A stretch of 21,038 bases of DNA from an uncultured Eubacteriales bacterium (GCA_900550705.1 URTG01000009.1:1-21038), one strand, 5' to 3'; positions 1-9,488 are shown, counted from the first letter of the stretch. Translations and numbers: made by a program. The notes: generated by a model from the sequence alone, not told the origin.

Positions 1-178
1 GGAGCAGGTCCACCCCGAGACCAACCTGTTTGAGGACCTGGAGGCCGATTCTCTGGAGGCCGTGGAGCTGTCTATGGCGCTGGAGGAGGCCTTCGGCGTG
101 GGCATTGCCGACGAGGATATGGCCAACATCAAGACCGTGAACGACATCGTGGAGTACATCCACAGCAAGAAGCAGTAA
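1..178 (+). CDS. acpP: Acyl carrier protein, 3' part (5' end outside window)
   Basis: This is the C-terminal 58 residues of acyl carrier protein, the small acidic carrier that holds growing acyl chains on a phosphopantetheine arm. The reading frame starts at base 2 and ends with TAA at 176-178. The motif D-S-L-E-A-V-E-L is visible; its serine codon is at 50-52 and is the expected attachment site for 4'-phosphopantetheine. The rest is acidic and helical, ending in K-K-Q, as in the ACP family, whose members are usually about 75-80 residues, so roughly 17-20 residues are missing upstream. It is followed after 32 bases by accB and then the full set of acc and fab genes, which supports a role in fatty acid synthesis rather than as a polyketide or teichoic acid carrier. 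Confidence 0.95.
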   Translation, partial: EQVHPETNLFEDLEADSLEAVELSMALEEAFGVGIADEDMANIKTVNDIVEYIHSKKQ

Positions 179-210
179 GCGGCACACAGGCAGAGTAAGG
201 AGGGGAGCTT

Positions 211-645
211 ATGGAGCTTCAGGAGCTATATGGTTTGATGGAGCGGTTTGCCCAGTCTGGGCTGAGTGAGCTGGAGTGGAAGCAGAAGGACGAGCAGATC
301 ACGCTCCGCCGCGCTGCGGCCCCCGCCGCTGCCGTGGTCCCGGCCCCGGCGGTCCAGATTGCCGCTGCCCCCGTCCCCGCCGCTCCGGCGGCGGAGGCGG
401 AGACCGGCGAGACGGTGCAGGCCCCGCTGGTGGGGGTGTTCTACGCCGCCCCCGCCCCCGGCGAGGCCCCCTTTGCCGCCCCGGGCCAGACGGTGAAGAA
501 GGGGGAGACCCTGTGTCTCATCGAGGCCATGAAGATGATGAGCGAGATCCCCGCCCCCGCCGACTGCGTGGTGGAGGAGGTCCTGGCCCAGGACGGCGAG
601 GCGGTGGGCTTCCACGACCCGCTGTTCCGCATCCGGAGGGTGTAA
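211..645 (+). CDS. accB: Biotin carboxyl carrier protein of acetyl-CoA carboxylase (BCCP)
   Basis: This 144-residue protein carries the biotin that shuttles CO2 between the biotin carboxylase and carboxyltransferase parts of acetyl-CoA carboxylase. The N-terminal 34 residues form the usual short helical segment. Residues 35-66 are an Ala/Pro-rich flexible linker, and residues 70-144 are the biotinyl domain. The biotinylation motif E-A-M-K-M-M is present, with the lysine at position 108 (codon 532-534). The stretch V-G-V-F-Y before A-P-A-P-G-E corresponds to the thumb region typical of bacterial AccB, as opposed to the biotinyl domains of decarboxylases. A strong Shine-Dalgarno sequence (AAGGAGGGG, 197-205) sets the ATG start at 211. 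It lies just before accC, its functional partner. Confidence 0.96.
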   Translation: MELQELYGLMERFAQSGLSELEWKQKDEQITLRRAAAPAAAVVPAPAVQIAAAPVPAAPAAEAETGETVQAPLVGVFYAAPAPGEAPFAAPGQTVKKGETLCLIEAMKMMSEIPAPADCVVEEVLAQDGEAVGFHDPLFRIRRV

Positions 646-649
646 GACC

Positions 650-2043
<1,394 letters not shown>

Positions 2044-2047
<4 letters not shown>

Positions 2048-2898
2048 ACCGATTTTTTGCCCAGCGCCGGGATCGGCTGCTGATGTATCAGGCCATGCGG
2101 GAGGGGCGAATCACCTCCGCCCGCCGCTCGGCCTGCCCCCAGTGCGGGGAGGAGAGCACGGCCCTGGAGTGGGTCCAGCACAAGCAGGTGTGCCCCAAGT
2201 GCGGGCACCACTGCCCGGTGGGGGCCTATTACCGGCTGTCTATGATCCTGGACCCCGGCTCCTTCCAGGAGCTGGAGGAGAAGCGGGAGCCTGCCGACCC
2301 CCTGGACTTCCCCGGCTACCCCGCCAAGCTGGAGCAGCTTCAGGCGGACACCGGCCTGAAGGACGCGGTGGTCACCGCCCTGGGCCGGGTGCAGGAGAGG
2401 AAGGCGGTGTTCGCCGTGATGGACAGCCGCTTTCTTATGGGCAGCATGGGCACCGCCGTGGGGGAGAAGGTCACCCTGGCGGTGGAGTACGCCATGCGGC
2501 ACAAGCTCCCCCTGGTGATCTTTGCCGCCAGCGGCGGAGCGCGGATGCAGGAGGGCATTTTCTCCCTGATGCAGATGGCCAAGACCGCCGCGGCCATCCA
2601 GCGGTTCCAGGACCGGGGGGGACTGTACATCTCCTGCCTGACCCACCCCACCACCGGCGGGGTGACGGCCAGCTTTGCCTCCCTGGGGGACATTATGCTG
2701 GCCGAGCCCGGGGCGCTCATCGGCTTTGCCGGGCCGCGGGTCATTGAGCAGACCATCGGAGAGAAGCTGCCCGACGGCTTTCAGCGGGCGGAATACCTGC
2801 TGGACCACGGGTTTTTGGACCAGATCGTGCCCCGGGACCAGTGGCGGCGGGTATTGGGCCAGCTGCTGGCTCTCCACGACAAGGGAGGCCGCGCATGA
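2044..2898 (+). CDS. accD: Acetyl-CoA carboxylase, carboxyltransferase beta subunit
   Basis: AccD pairs with AccA to move the carboxyl group from biotin to acetyl-CoA, giving malonyl-CoA. The 284-residue protein carries the N-terminal zinc ribbon typical of bacterial AccD, with C31, C34, C50 and C53 in a C-x2-C-x15-C-x2-C pattern. A crotonase-fold carboxyltransferase domain follows, with the conserved A-A-S-G-G-A-R-M-Q-E-G motif and the P-T-T-G-G-V-T-A-S-F-A-S-L-G-D stretch. The start is a GTG at 2044 that overlaps the accC stop by four bases. The ATGA overlap at its own end (2895-2898) joins it to accA, so the two carboxyltransferase subunits are probably made in equal amounts. Confidence 0.95.
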
Positions 2899-3719
2899 GT
2901 ATTTATTCGCCGGAACAGAAGGTAAAGATCGCCCGGGACCCGGGCCGGCCGGGGACGGCGGACTTTATCGAAGGGCTGTTCACCGACTTTTTTGAGCAGC
3001 GGGGAGACCGCCTGTGCGCCGAGGACGGCAGCATCCTGGGGGGCATCGCCCGGTTCCATGGCCGCCCGGTGACGGTGCTCGGCCACCGGAAGGGGAAGAA
3101 CCTGGAGGAGAATCTCCACTGCAACTTTGGAATGCCCAGCCCGGAGGGCTACCGCAAGGCCCAGCGGCTGATGAAGCAGGCGGAGAAGTTCGGCCGCCCC
3201 ATCATCACCTTTGTGGACACCCCCGGGGCCTACCCCGGCAAGGAGGCCGAGGCCCGGGGCCAGGGGGAGGCCATCGCCCAGTGTCTGGCGCTGATGAGCG
3301 CCCTCACCGTGCCCGTCATCTCCATCATCACCGGCGAGGGGGGCAGCGGCGGCGCCCTGGCGCTGGCCGTGGGCAACCGGGTGCTTATGCTGGAGCACGC
3401 GGTGTATTCCGTGCTGTCCCCGGAGGGGTTCGCCTCCATCCTGTGGAAGGATGCCTCCCGCAGCGGGGAGGCCTGCGCGGTGATGAAGCTCACCGCCCAG
3501 GACCTGCGCCGGGGCGGCATCGTCCAGGGCGTCCTCCGGGAGCCGGAGGGGGGCGCACAGAACGACTGGCAGACCACCTTCCGCACCATGGACGCCGCCC
3601 TGCAAAAGGAGCTGGCCGCCCTGGATAAGCTGAGCGGCCCGGCGCTGGCCAAGCAGCGCTATCAAATGTTCCGCGCCATGGGGCAGAATCTGGCCCCGGC
3701 GGGGAAGGAGGACCTATGA
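2895..3719 (+). CDS. accA: Acetyl-CoA carboxylase, carboxyltransferase alpha subunit (short form)
   Basis: AccA binds carboxybiotin and completes the carboxyltransferase with AccD. The ATG at 2895 overlaps the accD stop (ATGA) and has GGGAGG at 2883-2888, so I prefer it to in-frame upstream starts lying inside accD; this gives 274 residues. Conserved stretches include G-D-R near the start, N-F-G-M-P-S-P-E-G-Y-R-K-A, F-V-D-T-P-G-A-Y-P-G and the oxyanion-forming G-E-G-G-S-G-G-A-L-A-L-A. The protein lacks the roughly 55-60 residue N-terminal helical region of E. coli AccA (319 residues), beginning instead near its R-H-P-x-R-P segment. Streptococcal AccA is similarly short, so this is a known family form and not a truncation. 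Confidence 0.94.
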   Translation: MSIYSPEQKVKIARDPGRPGTADFIEGLFTDFFEQRGDRLCAEDGSILGGIARFHGRPVTVLGHRKGKNLEENLHCNFGMPSPEGYRKAQRLMKQAEKFGRPIITFVDTPGAYPGKEAEARGQGEAIAQCLALMSALTVPVISIITGEGGSGGALALAVGNRVLMLEHAVYSVLSPEGFASILWKDASRSGEACAVMKLTAQDLRRGGIVQGVLREPEGGAQNDWQTTFRTMDAALQKELAALDKLSGPALAKQRYQMFRAMGQNLAPAGKEDL

Positions 3720-4654
3720 GCGCACCCAAGATACTAGCCACCGGCCGGTGTCTGCCGGAGCGGATCGTCACCAACGACGACCTGAGCCGCACCGTGGATA
3801 CCAGCGACGAGTGGGTGTTCAGCCGGACGGGAATCCATGCCCGGCACTTCTGCACCCATGAGACCGGGCTGGAGCTGGCCGCCGGTGCGGCGGACCAGGC
3901 GATTCGCCGGGCGGGGCTGACTCCGGCGGACATCGGCGTCTGTCTGGTGGCCACCTTTACGCCGGACTACGCCAGCCCCTCCATGGCCTGTCTGCTCCAG
4001 CAGCGGCTGGGGCTGGCGGAGGACACCCTGTGCTGCGACCTGAACGCCGCCTGCGCCGGGTTCCTCTACGGGCTGCAAACGGCCCACGCCCTGCTGGCGG
4101 ACAGCGCCCGCCCCTATGCCCTGGTGGTGGGGGCGGAGGTCATCAGCCGGGTGATGGACCACAGCGACCGGAACACCTGTGTGCTGTTCGGCGACGGGGC
4201 CGGGGCGGCGGTGCTCCGCCGGGAGGAGAATGCCCGGTGGCACACCGTCTTCGGCAGCCGGGGAGACCCGGAGAGCATCCGGGTCCAGGGTCCGGGGCCG
4301 GAGCCCTCGGCCATTCACATGGAGGGCAAGGCGGTGTTCCGCTTTGCCGTGGAGGTCATTGAGCAGTCCATCCGCCAGCTGCTGGCGGAGGAGGGCTGCG
4401 GGCTCAACGACCTGGATCTGGTGGTCTGCCACCAGGCCAACGCCCGGATCATTGACCATGTGGCCAAGAAGTGTAAGGCCCGGCCGGGCCTGTTTTATAA
4501 AAATATGGAGCGCTACGGCAATACCTCCGCCGCCAGCATCCCCATGGCCCTGGACGAGCTGGTCCAGGCCGGGGCGCTGCGGCCCGGTATGCGGGTGCTG
4601 ACCGTGGGCTTCGGCGGCGGTCTCACCTGGGCGGGCGCACTGCTGCGTTGGTAA
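3716..4654 (+). CDS. fabH: 3-oxoacyl-ACP synthase III (KAS III)
   Basis: FabH starts fatty acid synthesis by condensing an acyl-CoA primer with malonyl-ACP. The 312-residue thiolase-fold protein has the Cys-His-Asn triad: C113 in A-A-C-A-G-F, H239 in C-H-Q-A-N, and N269 in Y-G-N-T-S-A-A-S. The C-terminal G-F-G-G-G-L-T-W-A-G is also diagnostic. A-C-A-G-F-x-Y and the R-x-G-I near residue 38 separate it from chain-elongating KAS I/II. It overlaps accA by ATGA, so malonyl-CoA supply and chain initiation are translationally linked. Whether it prefers acetyl or branched primers cannot be read reliably from the sequence. Confidence 0.95.
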   Translation: MSAPKILATGRCLPERIVTNDDLSRTVDTSDEWVFSRTGIHARHFCTHETGLELAAGAADQAIRRAGLTPADIGVCLVATFTPDYASPSMACLLQQRLGLAEDTLCCDLNAACAGFLYGLQTAHALLADSARPYALVVGAEVISRVMDHSDRNTCVLFGDGAGAAVLRREENARWHTVFGSRGDPESIRVQGPGPEPSAIHMEGKAVFRFAVEVIEQSIRQLLAEEGCGLNDLDLVVCHQANARIIDHVAKKCKARPGLFYKNMERYGNTSAASIPMALDELVQAGALRPGMRVLTVGFGGGLTWAGALLRW

Positions 4655-4667
4655 GGAGAGAAGGACC

Positions 4668-5600
4668 ATGAAATTAAATGAGCTGCTGGGGACCGAGTTC
4701 CCCATTATCCAGGGCGGAATGGCCAACATCGCCACCGGCGAGTTCGCCGCCGCTGTGTCCAACGCCGGTGCGCTGGGGCTGATCGGGGCGGGCGGTATGA
4801 GCGCCGGGATGCTCCGGGACCACATCCGCCGCTGCAAGGAGCTGACGGACAAGCCCTTCGGCGTGAATATCATGCTGATGAACCCCGATGCCCCCGAGAT
4901 GGCCAAGATCGTGGTGGAGGAGGGCGTGAAGGTGGTCACCACCGGGGCGGGGGTGCCCAGCCAGTATGTCCCCGCCTGGAAGGAGGCCGGGATCAAGGTC
5001 TTCCCCGTGGTGGCCGCCACTGCGCTGGTCCGCCGCCTGGAGCCTCTGGGGGTGGACGGCTTCATCGCCGAGGGCACCGAGAGCGGCGGCCATGTGGGCG
5101 AGCTGACCACCATGGCTCTGGTGCCCCAGGTGTGTGACATGACCGATCTGCCCGTGATCGCCGCCGGAGGCATTGCCAGCGGACGGCAGCTGGCCGCCGC
5201 CTTTGCCCTGGGAGCCTGCGGAGTTCAGGTGGGCACCTGTCTGCTGGTGAGCCAGGAGTGCCCCATCCACGACAATTACAAGCAGGCCCTGCTGAAGGCC
5301 AAGGACAGCGACACCACCGTCACCGGCCGCAGCGTGGGCGCGCCCGTCCGGCTGCTGAAGAACCAGATGACCCGGGCCTATCTGGCCCAGGAGAAGGCCG
5401 GGGCGGACAAGATGGAGCTGGAGAAGTTTACCCTGGGCTCCCTCCGCCGGGCGGTGTTCGACGGGGATGTAAAGAGCGGCTCCCTCATGGCCGGACAGGT
5501 GGCGGGAATGCTCCACGAGATCCGGCCCCTGCGGGCGATCTTTGAGGAGCTGTGCACTGACTGTCACGCCGTGGCCGCCCAGCTGGCCCAGGAGGTTTAA
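4668..5600 (+). CDS. fabK: Enoyl-ACP reductase II (FMN-dependent FabK)
   Basis: FabK reduces trans-2-enoyl-ACP to acyl-ACP, the last step in each elongation cycle, using FMN and NAD(P)H. The 310-residue TIM-barrel protein starts with the family pattern L-L-G-T-E-F-P-I-I-Q-G-G-M and has N67 in G-V-N-I-M-L. Further matches are E-S-G-G-H-V-G-E with H142 as the likely active-site histidine, the phosphate-binding A-A-G-G-I-A-S-G-R, and G-A-C-G-V-Q-V-G-T. The family is related to nitronate monooxygenase, but position between fabH and fabD and the barrel details favour FabK. No FabI-type short-chain reductase occurs in the cluster, so this is probably the operon's only enoyl reductase, and FabK enzymes are known to be refractory to triclosan. 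Shine-Dalgarno AAGGAG overlaps the fabH stop. Confidence 0.95.
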   Translation: MKLNELLGTEFPIIQGGMANIATGEFAAAVSNAGALGLIGAGGMSAGMLRDHIRRCKELTDKPFGVNIMLMNPDAPEMAKIVVEEGVKVVTTGAGVPSQYVPAWKEAGIKVFPVVAATALVRRLEPLGVDGFIAEGTESGGHVGELTTMALVPQVCDMTDLPVIAAGGIASGRQLAAAFALGACGVQVGTCLLVSQECPIHDNYKQALLKAKDSDTTVTGRSVGAPVRLLKNQMTRAYLAQEKAGADKMELEKFTLGSLRRAVFDGDVKSGSLMAGQVAGMLHEIRPLRAIFEELCTDCHAVAAQLAQEV

Positions 5601-5601
5601 G

Positions 5602-6537
5602 ATGAAGCTAGCCTTTGTATACGCCGGTCAGGGCAGCCAGAAGGTGGGCATGGGCCGGGACTTTTATGAGCAGTACCCCGCCTTTCGGGCGGTGCTGGAC
5701 GATGCGCCGGTGGACTTCGATTTGAAGACGCTGTGCTTTGAGGGGCCGGAGGGGCAGCTGTCCCAGACCCGGTATACCCAGCCCTGCATGGTGGCCTTTG
5801 CCATCGGGGTGACCGACCTGCTGGCCGGAGAGGGAATCCGTCCCCAGGCGGCGGCGGGGCTGTCCCTGGGGGAGTATTCCGCGCTGTATGCCGCCGGGGT
5901 GTTTGACCGGAAGACGGCGCTGGAGACGGTGGCCCTTCGGGGCCGGGCTATGGAGGAGGCCGCCGCAGGGCTGGACTGCGGCATGACCGCCGTGCTGGGG
6001 CTGGAGCGGGAGAAGCTCCAGCGGGCCTGCGACGGGGCCTCTGACCTGGGACTGGTCCAGATCTGCAACTACAACTGCCCCGGGCAGCTGGTCATTGGCG
6101 GCGAGAAGGCCGCAGTGGACCGGGCCGGGGAGCTGGCCAAGGAGCTGGGGGCCAAGCGGTGTCTGCCGCTGAAGGTGAGCGGCCCCTTCCACACCGGCCT
6201 GATGAAGCCGGCGGGGGACAAGCTGGCGGAGCATTTCCGCAATATCTCCTTCGGGGAGATGGCCTTCCCGGTGTATTTCAACTGCAAGGGCGGCCCCAAG
6301 GAGGCGGGGGAGACCATCCCCGCCCTGCTGGAGCGGCAGGTGCAGTCCTCGGTGTACTGGGAGGATACCATCCGCTGCATGGAGGCCGACGGCATCGACA
6401 CCGTGGTGGAGATCGGACCGGGGAAGACGCTGAGCGCCTTCTTCAAAAAGACCGCCCCGGGGATCAAGACCTATAACATCGACACGGCGGAGGATCTTGT
6501 AAAGGTCCTGGCCGCCCTGAAAGGAGAAGCGCAATGA
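5602..6537 (+). CDS. fabD: Malonyl-CoA:ACP transacylase
   Basis: FabD moves the malonyl group from CoA to ACP, providing the two-carbon donor for FabH and FabF. The start chosen is ATG 5602, directly behind GGAGG at 5591-5595 at the end of fabK. It gives 311 residues and the normal family N-terminus (K-L-A-F-V-Y-A-G-Q-G-S-Q); a longer in-frame reading begins inside fabK and is not supported. The acyltransferase nucleophile motif G-L-S-L-G-E has S88, and the partner histidine is H197 in G-P-F-H-T. The motif E-I-G-P-G-K near the C terminus is also typical. It overlaps fabG by ATGA. Confidence 0.95.
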   Translation: MKLAFVYAGQGSQKVGMGRDFYEQYPAFRAVLDDAPVDFDLKTLCFEGPEGQLSQTRYTQPCMVAFAIGVTDLLAGEGIRPQAAAGLSLGEYSALYAAGVFDRKTALETVALRGRAMEEAAAGLDCGMTAVLGLEREKLQRACDGASDLGLVQICNYNCPGQLVIGGEKAAVDRAGELAKELGAKRCLPLKVSGPFHTGLMKPAGDKLAEHFRNISFGEMAFPVYFNCKGGPKEAGETIPALLERQVQSSVYWEDTIRCMEADGIDTVVEIGPGKTLSAFFKKTAPGIKTYNIDTAEDLVKVLAALKGEAQ

Positions 6538-7277
6538 CCATGGAGGGAAAAGTCGCCCTGGTCACCGGCGGCAGCCGGGGGATCGGCCGGGCCATCTGTC
6601 TGGAGCTGGCCCGGCGGGGCGCGGCGGTGGCCGTGAACTTTGCGGGCAATGAGGCCGCCGCCCAGGAGACGGCGGAGGCCTGCCGGGCCTTGGGCGCTCA
6701 GGCGGAGATCTTCCGGGCCGACGTGGCCGACCCCGCCGCCTGTGAGGAGCTGGTGAAGGCGGTGAAGGAGCGCTTCGGCCGGGTGGACATCCTGGTGAAC
6801 AACGCGGGCATCACCCGGGACGGGCTGCTGATGACCGCCAAGGCCGAGGACTTCGACCAGGTGCTGGACACCAATCTGCGGGGGGCCTACTTCTGCATGA
6901 AGGCGGCGTCGAAGCTGATGATGCGCCAGCGGTATGGGCGGATCGTCAATCTCAGCAGCGTGGTGGGTCTGCGGGGCAACGCGGGACAGACCGGCTATGC
7001 CGCCAGCAAGGCGGGGATTCTGGGGCTGACCAAGGCGGCGGCCAAGGAGCTGGCCGCCCGGAGCATCACGGTGAATGCCGTGGCCCCGGGCTTTATCGAC
7101 ACGGATATGACCTCCGTTCTGCCGGAGAAGGCCAAGGAGGCTATGCTGACCACCATCCCCATGGGCCGCCCCGGCGCGCCGGAGGATGTGGCCCGGGCGG
7201 TGGCCTTCTTCGCGGAGGAGAGCGCCGCGTATCTCACCGGCCAGGTCCTGTGCGTAGACGGCGGTATGGCGGTTTGA
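6534..7277 (+). CDS. fabG: 3-oxoacyl-ACP reductase
   Basis: FabG performs the first reduction of the elongation cycle, using NADPH to turn 3-oxoacyl-ACP into 3-hydroxyacyl-ACP. The 247-residue short-chain dehydrogenase shows the Rossmann motif T-G-G-S-R-G-I-G (11-18), N-N-A-G (89-92) and the catalytic set N114, S142, Y155 and K159. The serine-tyrosine-lysine spacing is the same as in E. coli FabG. The C-terminal segment containing Y-L-T-G-Q-V-L-C-V-D-G-G-M is characteristic of FabG. The ATG overlaps the fabD stop by four bases, and a Shine-Dalgarno sequence (AAAGGAG) lies just upstream inside fabD. Confidence 0.95.
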   Translation: MTMEGKVALVTGGSRGIGRAICLELARRGAAVAVNFAGNEAAAQETAEACRALGAQAEIFRADVADPAACEELVKAVKERFGRVDILVNNAGITRDGLLMTAKAEDFDQVLDTNLRGAYFCMKAASKLMMRQRYGRIVNLSSVVGLRGNAGQTGYAASKAGILGLTKAAAKELAARSITVNAVAPGFIDTDMTSVLPEKAKEAMLTTIPMGRPGAPEDVARAVAFFAEESAAYLTGQVLCVDGGMAV

Positions 7278-7294
7278 GCCGAAAGGAGAACAGT

Positions 7295-8536
7295 ATGGAA
7301 AAAAGACGGGTGGTTATCACCGGCGTGGGCACCGTGAATCCCACGGGCAACACCGTGGCGGAGAGCTGGGCCGCGATCCGGGCCGGCGTGTGCGGCATTG
7401 GACCCATTACCCATTACGACACCAGCGACATGAAGGTGAAGCTGGCCGGTGAGGTGAAGAACATCGACCTGGCGGAGAAGCTGGGCAAGCGGGAGGCCAA
7501 GAAGATGGACCGCTTTACCCAGCTGGCCCTGGTGGCGGCGGACGAGGCCATGGCGGACAGCGGCCTGGACCGGGCGCAGGAGGACCTGACCCGATGCGGC
7601 GTGATCTGCTCCAGCGGCATCGGCGGCTTTGAGACGGTGGGCGACGCCTATCAGCGGGGGAGCACCCGGGGGTATGACGCCTCCTCCCCCTTTATGATCC
7701 CCATGATCATCTCCAACATGGCGGCGGGCCACATGGCCATCCGCTACGGGTTCCGGGGGATGTGTACCTGCGTGGTCACCGCCTGCGCCGGGGGCACCAA
7801 CGCCGTGGGCGACGCCTTCCGGCACATCCGGGACGGCTACGGCGATGTGATGCTCTGCGGCGGCACCGAGGCGGCCATCACCCCCCTGGCTATGGGCGGC
7901 TTTACCGCTATGAAGGCCCTGTGCGACAGCACCGACCCCCGGCGGGCCTCCATCCCCTTCGACGCGGAGCGCAGCGGCTTTGTCATGGGCGAGGGCGCGG
8001 GTATTCTGGTGCTGGAGGAGTATGAGCACGCCAAGCGGCGGGGCGCCAAAATTTACGCCGAGGTGGCGGGCTACGGCGCCAACTGCGACGCCTATCACAT
8101 CACCGCCCCCGCCCCCGGCGGCGCGGGGGGCGCGGCCTGCATGAAGCTGGCCCTGGAGGATGCGGGCCTGGCCCCGGAGACGGTGGACTACATCAACGCC
8201 CACGGCACCTCCACCCCCATGAACGACGCCTGTGAGACGGCGGCCATCCACACCGTCTTCGGCGAACACGCCAAGGAGCTGATGGTCAGCTCCACCAAGT
8301 CCATGACCGGCCATCTGCTGGGCGCGGCGGGGGCGGTGGAGGCCATCCTCACGGCCCTGGCCCTGCGGGACGGGTTTGTGCCCGCCACCATCGGCTATCA
8401 GAAGCCAGACCCGGCCTGTGACCTGGACATCGTGCCCAACGAGGGGCGGACGGCGGAGATCAAGGTGGCCCTGTCCAACTCCCTGGGCTTCGGCGGTCAC
8501 AACGCGGCCGTTGTGCTGAAAAAATGGGAGGGCTGA
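7295..8536 (+). CDS. fabF: 3-oxoacyl-ACP synthase II (KAS II)
   Basis: FabF extends acyl-ACP chains with malonyl-ACP. The start is ATG 7295, seven bases after AAGGAG (7283-7288), giving 413 residues and the standard N-terminus R-R-V-V-I-T-G-V-G. The Cys-His-His triad is C164 (T-A-C-A-G-G-T), H303 (N-A-H-G-T-S-T-P) and H340 (M-T-G-H-L-L-G-A-A-G), at essentially the E. coli FabF positions. K335 in S-T-K-S-M-T-G-H is also conserved. No second elongating synthase (FabB) is present in the window. A fatty-acid rather than polyketide role is inferred from the neighbours. Confidence 0.95.
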   Translation: MEKRRVVITGVGTVNPTGNTVAESWAAIRAGVCGIGPITHYDTSDMKVKLAGEVKNIDLAEKLGKREAKKMDRFTQLALVAADEAMADSGLDRAQEDLTRCGVICSSGIGGFETVGDAYQRGSTRGYDASSPFMIPMIISNMAAGHMAIRYGFRGMCTCVVTACAGGTNAVGDAFRHIRDGYGDVMLCGGTEAAITPLAMGGFTAMKALCDSTDPRRASIPFDAERSGFVMGEGAGILVLEEYEHAKRRGAKIYAEVAGYGANCDAYHITAPAPGGAGGAACMKLALEDAGLAPETVDYINAHGTSTPMNDACETAAIHTVFGEHAKELMVSSTKSMTGHLLGAAGAVEAILTALALRDGFVPATIGYQKPDPACDLDIVPNEGRTAEIKVALSNSLGFGGHNAAVVLKKWEG

Positions 8537-8538
8537 CC

Positions 8539-8982
8539 ATGGAGCTGAATGTAGACCAGATCGAGGCGCTGCTGCCCCACCGCTATCCCTTCCTGCTGGT
8601 GGACCGGATCGAGGAGTGCGTCCCCGGCGACCACGCCCGGGGGATCAAGTGCGTCACCGCCAACGAGCCGTTTTTCCAGGGACATTTCCCCGGCTTTAAG
8701 GTCATGCCCGGCGTGCTCATTATCGAGGCCCTGGCCCAGGTGGGGGCGGTGGCCATTCTGACCGAGGAGGAGAACCGGGGCAAGCTGGCCCTGTTCGGCG
8801 GCATTAAGAATGCCCGCTTCAAGCAGCAGGTCCGGCCCGGCGATGTGCTGGAGCTGTCCTGCCAGCTGACCGCCCGGCGGGGGCCTGTGGGCTTCGGCAC
8901 GGCGGAGGCCCGGGTCAACGGCAAGCTGGCCTGTAAGGCTGAGCTGACCTTCGCCCTGACCGAAGGGACAAATACCCCTTGA
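8539..8982 (+). CDS. fabZ: 3-hydroxyacyl-ACP dehydratase
   Basis: FabZ removes water from 3-hydroxyacyl-ACP to give the enoyl-ACP that FabK reduces. The 147-residue hot-dog protein has L-L-P-H-R-Y-P-F-L-L-V-D-R near its start, the catalytic H49 in G-H-F-P-G and E63 in I-I-E-A-L-A-Q. Two in-frame ATG codons exist. I choose 8539 over 8524 because GGGAGGG at 8526-8532, inside the end of fabF, is correctly spaced for 8539, and the family normally begins M-x-L-N-x-x-Q-I. No FabA or FabM isomerase is seen nearby, so whether this enzyme contributes to unsaturated fatty acid synthesis is unknown. Confidence 0.95.
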   Translation: MELNVDQIEALLPHRYPFLLVDRIEECVPGDHARGIKCVTANEPFFQGHFPGFKVMPGVLIIEALAQVGAVAILTEEENRGKLALFGGIKNARFKQQVRPGDVLELSCQLTARRGPVGFGTAEARVNGKLACKAELTFALTEGTNTP

Positions 8983-8987
8983 TTCCA

Positions 8988-9007
8988 TTTGCTAAACTGA
9001 CGGCAAA
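8988..9007. promoter_or_regulatory. Weak inverted repeat before the MarR gene
   Basis: TTTGC (8988-8992) and GCAAA (9003-9007) are perfect 5-base inverted arms separated by 10 bases in the 50-base gap between fabZ and the MarR gene. The dyad size suits a MarR dimer, so it could be an autoregulatory site. The arms are short and such a match can arise by chance; no promoter was recognised beside it. Confidence 0.25.
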
Positions 9008-9032
9008 CCAAGGAAAGAGGGGAGAGGACACC

Positions 9033-9485
9033 GTGCTGGAGGAGCGCTTTGCAGACGTGTATACCAAATTCAAGCTGCATTTTTATCAGGAGATTTTCTC
9101 CCGCTTCCAGAGCCGGGAGGCCACGCTGACCGCCGTGGAGACCTTCTGTATGGAAATTATCCTGGCGCTGAAGGAGCCTACCATCAATCAATTTGCCTCC
9201 TTCGTCCATATCTCCTCGCCCAATGCGGCGTATAAGGTCAACAGCTTGATCCAGAAGGGCTATGTGGAGAAGGTCCAGTCCCCCGAGGACCGGCGGGAGT
9301 ACCATCTGCGGCCCACTAAGAAGTATATGGACTACTACAACATCAGCAGCAACTACATGAACGAGGTGGTGGGCCGTATGCGCGCCCGTCTGTCCGCCGA
9401 CGAGGTGAACCAGCTGGAGTACGTCCTCCGCATTATGAGCGAGGAGCTTATGCCGGAGGTGCAGATCGGACCCAGCGCCACTTAA
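9033..9485 (+). CDS. MarR-family transcriptional regulator, candidate FabT-like regulator of the fab operon
   Basis: This 150-residue protein fits the MarR winged-helix fold. A helix-turn-helix lies at about residues 49-73 (P-T-I-N-Q-F-A ... N-S-L-I-Q-K-G-Y-V). The wing follows, with the family signature P-E-D-R-R-E at 84-89, and the C-terminal helices should form the dimer interface. I chose GTG 9033 because AGGGGAGAGG (9018-9027) precedes it closely; a TTG at 8979 overlapping the fabZ stop would add 18 residues unlike the family. It is the last gene of the fatty acid operon. MarR proteins called FabT repress fab genes in streptococci and respond to acyl-ACP, so control of this operon is a reasonable inference but not shown by the sequence. 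Confidence 0.85.
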   Translation: MLEERFADVYTKFKLHFYQEIFSRFQSREATLTAVETFCMEIILALKEPTINQFASFVHISSPNAAYKVNSLIQKGYVEKVQSPEDRREYHLRPTKKYMDYYNISSNYMNEVVGRMRARLSADEVNQLEYVLRIMSEELMPEVQIGPSAT

Positions 9486-9488
9486 CAC

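Noticed and set aside
179..210. Promoter or riboswitch between acpP and accB
   Set aside because: The gap is only 32 bases and holds just a good Shine-Dalgarno sequence, with no promoter boxes or stable stem.
8979..9032. TTG at 8979 as the MarR gene start overlapping the fabZ stop
   Set aside because: There is no suitable ribosome site in front of it and the extra 18 residues do not resemble MarR N-termini, while GTG 9033 has a strong site.
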